Positions 29,101 through 32,232 of a stretch of 32,232 bases of DNA are shown in pieces. Both the position numbers and the translations under genes were made by a program. A model generated the notes under the pieces. It saw only the letters and a program-made list of their open reading frames with translations. It had not been told where the DNA came from and did no database searches. Origin of the DNA: 'Osedax' symbiont bacterium Rs2_46_30_T18 (GTDB taxonomy: Bacteria > Pseudomonadota > Gammaproteobacteria > Pseudomonadales > Balneatricaceae); NCBI GenBank assembly GCA_002163025.1, contig MABF01000276.1, forward strand, positions 1 to 32,232, in the 5' to 3' direction. Each line of letters opens with the position of its first letter. The stretch's first letter is position 1.

Positions 29101-29660
29101 ACGCTGTATTGAACCAACTCATTTTCAGCAGCGCGACCGGTGCGCTGTAATTCCAGATAGAACCTATCCGGGAATGCTCGCATCCACTGGGCGAGAACTT
29201 CTTCAGCCGCTGAGTTTTCCGCTAATAGCTCCCGACCTACTTCTCCTTTCCCAGCCGCCGACAATGCAATCAGGCCTTCGGTCTTTTCGAATAACCAACT
29301 TTTCTTAATCAGTACTTTGTCGAGGGAGAAATTTTGACCTTGCTCATAGGCCCTGGAAATTAACTCCATCAAATTACGATAACCTAAAGCGTCCTGTGCT
29401 AGTAAAGTAATAACAAAAGGCTGCCCCTGCATATCGTCATCATTCAGGACTAATAAGTCGGCTCCGCATATAGGCTTAACACCCGCGCCAGTAGCAGCCT
29501 TGAAAAATTTAACTAATGCAAACAAATTAATATGATCAGTAACAGCTACCGCTGGCATTGAACCATCTTTTGCAGCAGCCACTAGAGCTTTAATGCGGCA
29601 GAGTCCATCTACTACCGAGTATTCAGTGTGGGTACGAAGATGAACGAACGAATCAGACAT
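26166..29660 (-). CDS. dnaE: DNA polymerase III alpha subunit
   Basis: Catalytic subunit of the replicative polymerase. The PHP domain begins FVHLRTHTEYSVVDGL at residue 5. The polymerase active site shows GPGRGSGAGSLIAYA and the aspartates of SMPDFDIDFCMDNRDK near residue 400. GYGFNKSHSAAYALVSYQT marks the fingers region. QKIAGLIVDQRVMKTKKGDN is the OB-fold start, and QNAGMFDLF (about residue 920) is a likely sliding-clamp contact. At 1164 aa it is the DnaE1 length (E. coli 1160). It starts 13 bases after rnhB, in the usual order. Confidence 0.98.
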   Translation of the reverse strand: MSDSFVHLRTHTEYSVVDGLCRIKALVAAAKDGSMPAVAVTDHINLFALVKFFKAATGAGVKPICGADLLVLNDDDMQGQPFVITLLAQDALGYRNLMELISRAYEQGQNFSLDKVLIKKSWLFEKTEGLIALSAAGKGEVGRELLAENSAAEEVLAQWMRAFPDRFYLELQRTGRAAENELVQYSVALAVKTGCPVVATNDVMFVKTSDFDAHEARVCINQSRVLDDPKRPRDYSEQQYFRSSDEMIELFSDIPSAIENSLQIAKRCNIELDLGTYYLPKYPIPDGMTMDEFFRDVSEKGLEERLAIILDKEDPEYQDKRKVYYDRLEFELEIIIQMGFPGYFLIVMDFIKWGKDNDIPVGPGRGSGAGSLIAYAQKITDLDPLEYDLLFERFLNPERVSMPDFDIDFCMDNRDKVIDYVARTYGRDAVSQIVTFGTMAAKAVVRDVARVQGKPFGLADKLSKLIPFEVGITLSKALEIEPALAEFVKGSEEAQEIMDMALKLEGTVRGTGKHAGGVVIAPTKLTDFAATLCDAEGKGLVTQFDKNDVEEAGLVKFDFLGLRTLTIIDWALKTINTVRRQTGAEELDIALIDLDDQPTFDLLKSSETTAVFQLESSGMKDLVKKLQPSRFEDIIALVALFRPGPLQSGMVDDFINRKHGRAEMAWPHADYQLDILQPILEPTYGIILYQEQIMQIAQVMAGFTLGGADMLRRAMGKKKPEEMAKQRSGFLQGCEDNEIDRDLAGNIFDLVEKFAGYGFNKSHSAAYALVSYQTAWLKTHYPAPFMAAVMSADMQTTEKVVIFVEECRKMGIPPALPSVQNGDYKFTVDDSGTIIYGLGAIKGVGEGPIEAIIEARNDGSGKFDDMYQFCERVGAKKLNKRVLEGLIRCGAMDELGPSRAVMMASISDALKAADQSAHNQNAGMFDLFGSDDQEQARDPFEENLNVRNWTDRERLNGELDTLGLYLTGHPIDEYESELANFISKKISEVAPARGAVQKIAGLIVDQRVMKTKKGDNLCFITLDDRSARIEVTLFGDVYEQYRDIIKKDTVVIMEGEISNDDYSGGLKVRANRLISIPQARAQYAQAIKVRCSQADFKGRKLHQVSQMLSGYKNQQGLQLALDFSIGEARGLINLGDDWRVEASDDLLIALQELFAEGSVSIHYL

Positions 29661-29673
29661 AATTATCCTGGCT

Positions 29674-30270
29674 TTAGGTTGCAGCTAATAATATTTTTAC
29701 GGGTTTAAAACTTTTGCGGTGGCTTGGCAGCACGCCGTATTCCTCAAGTGCTGCCATATGTGCTTTAGTAGGGTAGCCTTTGTGGCGGTCAAAACCATAT
29801 TCTGGGTGCTGCACATGCAGTTCTTGCATCTCCCTGTCACGAATTACTTTGGCCAGTATAGAAGCTGCGCTGATAGCTTCAACTTTGGCATCACCTTTTA
29901 TTATCGCCGTGCAGGGGTAGTCGATATCGGGACAGCGATTACCATCAACTAAAACCATCTGCGGCGTGACCGTCAGGCCGAGAATGCTGCGTTGCATCGC
30001 TAACATACTGGCATGCAAAATATTAAGCTGGTCAATCTCCATAGGGGAAGCCCTGCCTACGGCGTAACAAAGTGCATTATCGACAATCTGCTGATAAAGA
30101 TACTCGCGTTTTTTCTCACTTAGCTTCTTTGAATCTGCCAAACCTGCGATAGGCCTGGACGGATCCAAGATCACGGCCGCTGCAACCACATCACCGATAA
30201 GTGGCCCCCTGCCAACCTCGTCGCAACCTGCCAGTTTGGCGATTGACTTGTACTGCTCTAGATTTTCCAT
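29674..30270 (-). CDS. rnhB: Ribonuclease HII
   Basis: Cuts RNA in RNA-DNA hybrids and removes single ribonucleotides from DNA. The diagnostic [20 protein letters not shown] (16-35) carries the catalytic D17 and E18. Further acidic positions lie in [11 protein letters not shown] and in [18 protein letters not shown], a family signature. The 198 aa is typical. It lies between lpxB (8-base gap) and dnaE (13-base gap), so it belongs to the lpxA-lpxB-rnhB-dnaE run. Confidence 0.97.
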   Translation of the reverse strand: MENLEQYKSIAKLAGCDEVGRGPLIGDVVAAAVILDPSRPIAGLADSKKLSEKKREYLYQQIVDNALCYAVGRASPMEIDQLNILHASMLAMQRSILGLTVTPQMVLVDGNRCPDIDYPCTAIIKGDAKVEAISAASILAKVIRDREMQELHVQHPEYGFDRHKGYPTKAHMAALEEYGVLPSHRKSFKPVKILLAAT

Positions 30271-30278
30271 ACAGCTCT

Positions 30279-31433
30279 CTAATTTGAACCTAGTTTTGAT
30301 TGTAACAACTGCACAATCGCATCGGCTGCCCGCTCATTAGCGGGTAAATCTAACTGCTGATGTATTTGTTTAAGCTTGGCGATTTGATGTTCACGCCGCT
30401 GCTGATTAAACAGTGTCTGTTCTAATTCCCAACATAGAGTTTCAGGATTGGCATCCTTTTGCAGCCGTTCCGGCACCAGCATTTCACCGGCTAATAAATT
30501 CGGCAACGATACATATTCGACTCTTAACATACGCGAGTAAATGGCGTAAGTAAGAGCCGCCATCTTATAGGCAACCACCATAGGCTTAGCCAATAAAGCC
30601 GCTTCTAAAGTCGCTGTGCCGGACGCAATCAAAATGGCATCCGCAGCCGCCATCGCGGTTCTTGATTGCTGTAAAATCAATTTAACTGGTAAGTCAGGGT
30701 ACTGCTCCATCAGCAGTGCTATCTCTTCGTATCTGTACTGATTTGCCGCCGGCAATACAAATCGCAGCTGTGGATGTTTTTTCCATAACAATTTAGCACT
30801 GTGCAAAAATACCGGGGTGAGATATTTAGTCTCACTACTTCTGCTTCCCGGTAGTAACGCAACAATTAGGTCATCAGCGTTAAAGCCCAACTGCTGTTTA
30901 TGTTGCTGCTGCGAGTAATCCTGGGGAATAAGTTTTGCCAGTGGGTGGCCAACAAAAGAAATTTTTTGCGCGGTTGCAGCATAGTGTTGCCGCTCGAAGG
31001 GAAACAGTGTTAACAGCAGGTCTACCGCTTTTTTGATTTTGTAAATGCGTTTGTGCTTCCATGCCCACACTGATGGACTGACATAGTGGACTGTTAGTAT
31101 TCCGGCTTGTTTTAATGCCAGCTCGATATTTAAGTTAAAATCCGGGGCATCGATACCAATAAATAGATCCGGGGGAGAGCTGATAAAATCGGCAATCAGT
31201 TTTTTACGCAATTTGAGCAGCGTTGGCAGCCTTGCCAGAACCTCGAATAACCCCATAACTGATAGCTGTTCCATAGCAGCAAGAGATGTTAGCCCTTGGG
31301 CTATCATCAGCTCACCCCCTATGCCGTAAAACTCTGCATCCGGGTAGCGAGCTTTCAACGCTTTTATCAGACCACCCCCCAGAATATCACCTGAGGCTTC
31401 GCCGGCAATAATCGCTACCTTGAGCTTAGGCAC
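30279..31433 (-). CDS. lpxB: Lipid A disaccharide synthase
   Basis: Glycosyltransferase (family 19) at the inner face of the membrane that joins UDP-diacylglucosamine and lipid X to form the lipid A disaccharide. The N-terminal motif [20 protein letters not shown] is characteristic, with later blocks [26 protein letters not shown] and LLPGSRSSE. At 384 aa it matches E. coli LpxB (382). The start is GTG and shares one base with the lpxA stop codon (TAGTG), so lpxB translation is coupled to lpxA. Confidence 0.97.
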   Translation of the reverse strand: MPKLKVAIIAGEASGDILGGGLIKALKARYPDAEFYGIGGELMIAQGLTSLAAMEQLSVMGLFEVLARLPTLLKLRKKLIADFISSPPDLFIGIDAPDFNLNIELALKQAGILTVHYVSPSVWAWKHKRIYKIKKAVDLLLTLFPFERQHYAATAQKISFVGHPLAKLIPQDYSQQQHKQQLGFNADDLIVALLPGSRSSETKYLTPVFLHSAKLLWKKHPQLRFVLPAANQYRYEEIALLMEQYPDLPVKLILQQSRTAMAAADAILIASGTATLEAALLAKPMVVAYKMAALTYAIYSRMLRVEYVSLPNLLAGEMLVPERLQKDANPETLCWELEQTLFNQQRREHQIAKLKQIHQQLDLPANERAADAIVQLLQSKLGSN

Positions 31434-32221
31434 TAGCGAATAATGCCCCTGGTCGATTGCTGCAGCGAAGTCAGTAAGATTTCAATTTGCGGGGTAGCTG
31501 TAACCATCGTCTGTAACTTTGCAATCGCATCTTCCATAGAGAGTTGCTGGCGATAGATTATCTTGTAGGCGCGTTTAATTTGTGCAATCGACTGGGGACT
31601 ATAACCACTGCGCTTTAGCCCCTCTGCATTAATACCATGAGGTTTAGCCGGATTACCTGCGCTCATTACAAAGGCGGGGATATCTTTAAATATAACTGTT
31701 CCTGCAGCACACATAACAGCAGTACCTATGTGGCAAAATTGATGGACAGCGGTAAAACCACCCAAAATTGCTTTGTCAGATATTCTCACATGCCCAGCTG
31801 CAGCAGAGTTATTAGCCATAATCACATGGTCACCGATCACACAGTCATGAGCTACATGTACATTCACCATAAACAAATTGTTGCTACCTATTAAGGTCAA
31901 TGCATTATCTTGTACAGTGCCACGGTGGATAGTGCAGCTCTCTCGAAAGATATTATTGTCACCTATCTGCAAATAGGTCTGTTCGCCATTGTATTTCTTA
32001 TCCTGACAATCTTCACCAATGCTACAAAACTGAAATATTTGGTTGTTTTTACCAATTTTACATGGGCCTTTAATGACCACATGGGAGGCTATTGTTGTGT
32101 CTTCAGCAATTTCTACATCAGGGCCTATAATCGTCCAGGGGCCGACTCTGACACCTGTTGCTAATACTGCTGAAGGATCAATGATGGCACTTGGGTGAAT
32201 AAGCGGATTGGATTCTTTCAA
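31433..32221 (-). CDS. lpxA: UDP-N-acetylglucosamine acyltransferase
   Basis: First enzyme of lipid A synthesis: it moves a hydroxyacyl chain from acyl carrier protein to UDP-GlcNAc. The left-handed beta-helix is visible as hexapeptide repeats (IDPSAVLATGVRVGPWTIIG onwards). The catalytic histidine lies in NVHVAHDCVIGD, equivalent to H125 of E. coli. IHRGTVQ and the C-terminal LKRSGYSPQSI and STRGIIR are also family features. At 262 aa it equals E. coli LpxA. The start is TTG (minus-strand TTGAAAGAATCC), which aligns exactly with the E. coli start and has an AGG-containing stretch upstream. The frame stays open to the window edge, 11 bases further, so an upstream start cannot be excluded. fabZ is expected beyond the edge. 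Confidence 0.95.
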   Translation of the reverse strand: MKESNPLIHPSAIIDPSAVLATGVRVGPWTIIGPDVEIAEDTTIASHVVIKGPCKIGKNNQIFQFCSIGEDCQDKKYNGEQTYLQIGDNNIFRESCTIHRGTVQDNALTLIGSNNLFMVNVHVAHDCVIGDHVIMANNSAAAGHVRISDKAILGGFTAVHQFCHIGTAVMCAAGTVIFKDIPAFVMSAGNPAKPHGINAEGLKRSGYSPQSIAQIKRAYKIIYRQQLSMEDAIAKLQTMVTATPQIEILLTSLQQSTRGIIR

Positions 32222-32232
32222 AATATCTACCT

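Overview
The window is ordinary chromosomal DNA from a gammaproteobacterium, most likely a marine, Pseudomonas/Cellvibrionales-type lineage. That placement is an inference from gene order and protein resemblance, because no search was run. It is densely packed with housekeeping and envelope genes. I see no insertion sequence, prophage, CRISPR array, tRNA gene or plasmid feature. I name 25 of the 26 genes or families; the exception is a small membrane protein behind hemL.

Left block (1-5300). A textbook rRNA-type P1 promoter fires leftward out of the window at the very edge, just beyond the terminator of tyrS. Divergent from tyrS run a MepM-like M23 endopeptidase with an internally duplicated LysM/OapA-like domain and anmK, overlapping by 26 bp. 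The opposing gene is erpA, whose promoter carries a half-perfect IscR type 1 motif. The order erpA/anmK/M23 peptidase/tyrS/rRNA is the one I know from Pseudomonas.

Middle block (5300-14300). A CLC-family anion transporter with CBS domains (several textbook CLC residues replaced), hemL and the coupled membrane protein run rightward. Convergent to them is an envelope pair on the minus strand: mrcB (PBP1b) followed by a TPR lipoprotein that fits LpoP, its activator in Pseudomonas. Divergent from mrcB is a two-domain kinase (APH-like plus P-loop) followed by a tiny Rieske protein.

Right block (14300-32232), all minus strand. This is the classic gammaproteobacterial series lpxA-lpxB-rnhB-dnaE-accA-tilS-pyrG-eno-ftsB-truD-surE-pcm-(popT/DUF368)-nlpD-rpoS. 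Compared with the usual order, kdsA (between pyrG and eno) and ispD-ispF (between ftsB and truD) are missing. A DUF368 lipid-carrier translocase sits between pcm and nlpD. Terminators after pyrG and eno, and promoter candidates before pyrG, eno, ftsB and accA, divide the series into separate transcription units.

Taken together the genes serve lipid A synthesis (lpxA, lpxB), peptidoglycan synthesis, remodelling and recycling (mrcB, lpoP, mepM-like, nlpD, popT, anmK), division (ftsB), replication (dnaE, rnhB), fatty acid, nucleotide and tRNA metabolism (accA, pyrG, tilS, truD, tyrS), and stress survival (rpoS, surE, pcm, erpA). I do not see a convincing new multi-gene system. The best leads are the domain duplication in the endopeptidase, the atypical CLC, the structured mRNA leaders of accA and the two-domain kinase, and a possible promoter-terminator small RNA unit near 9060. 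No gap between genes exceeds about 290 bases.
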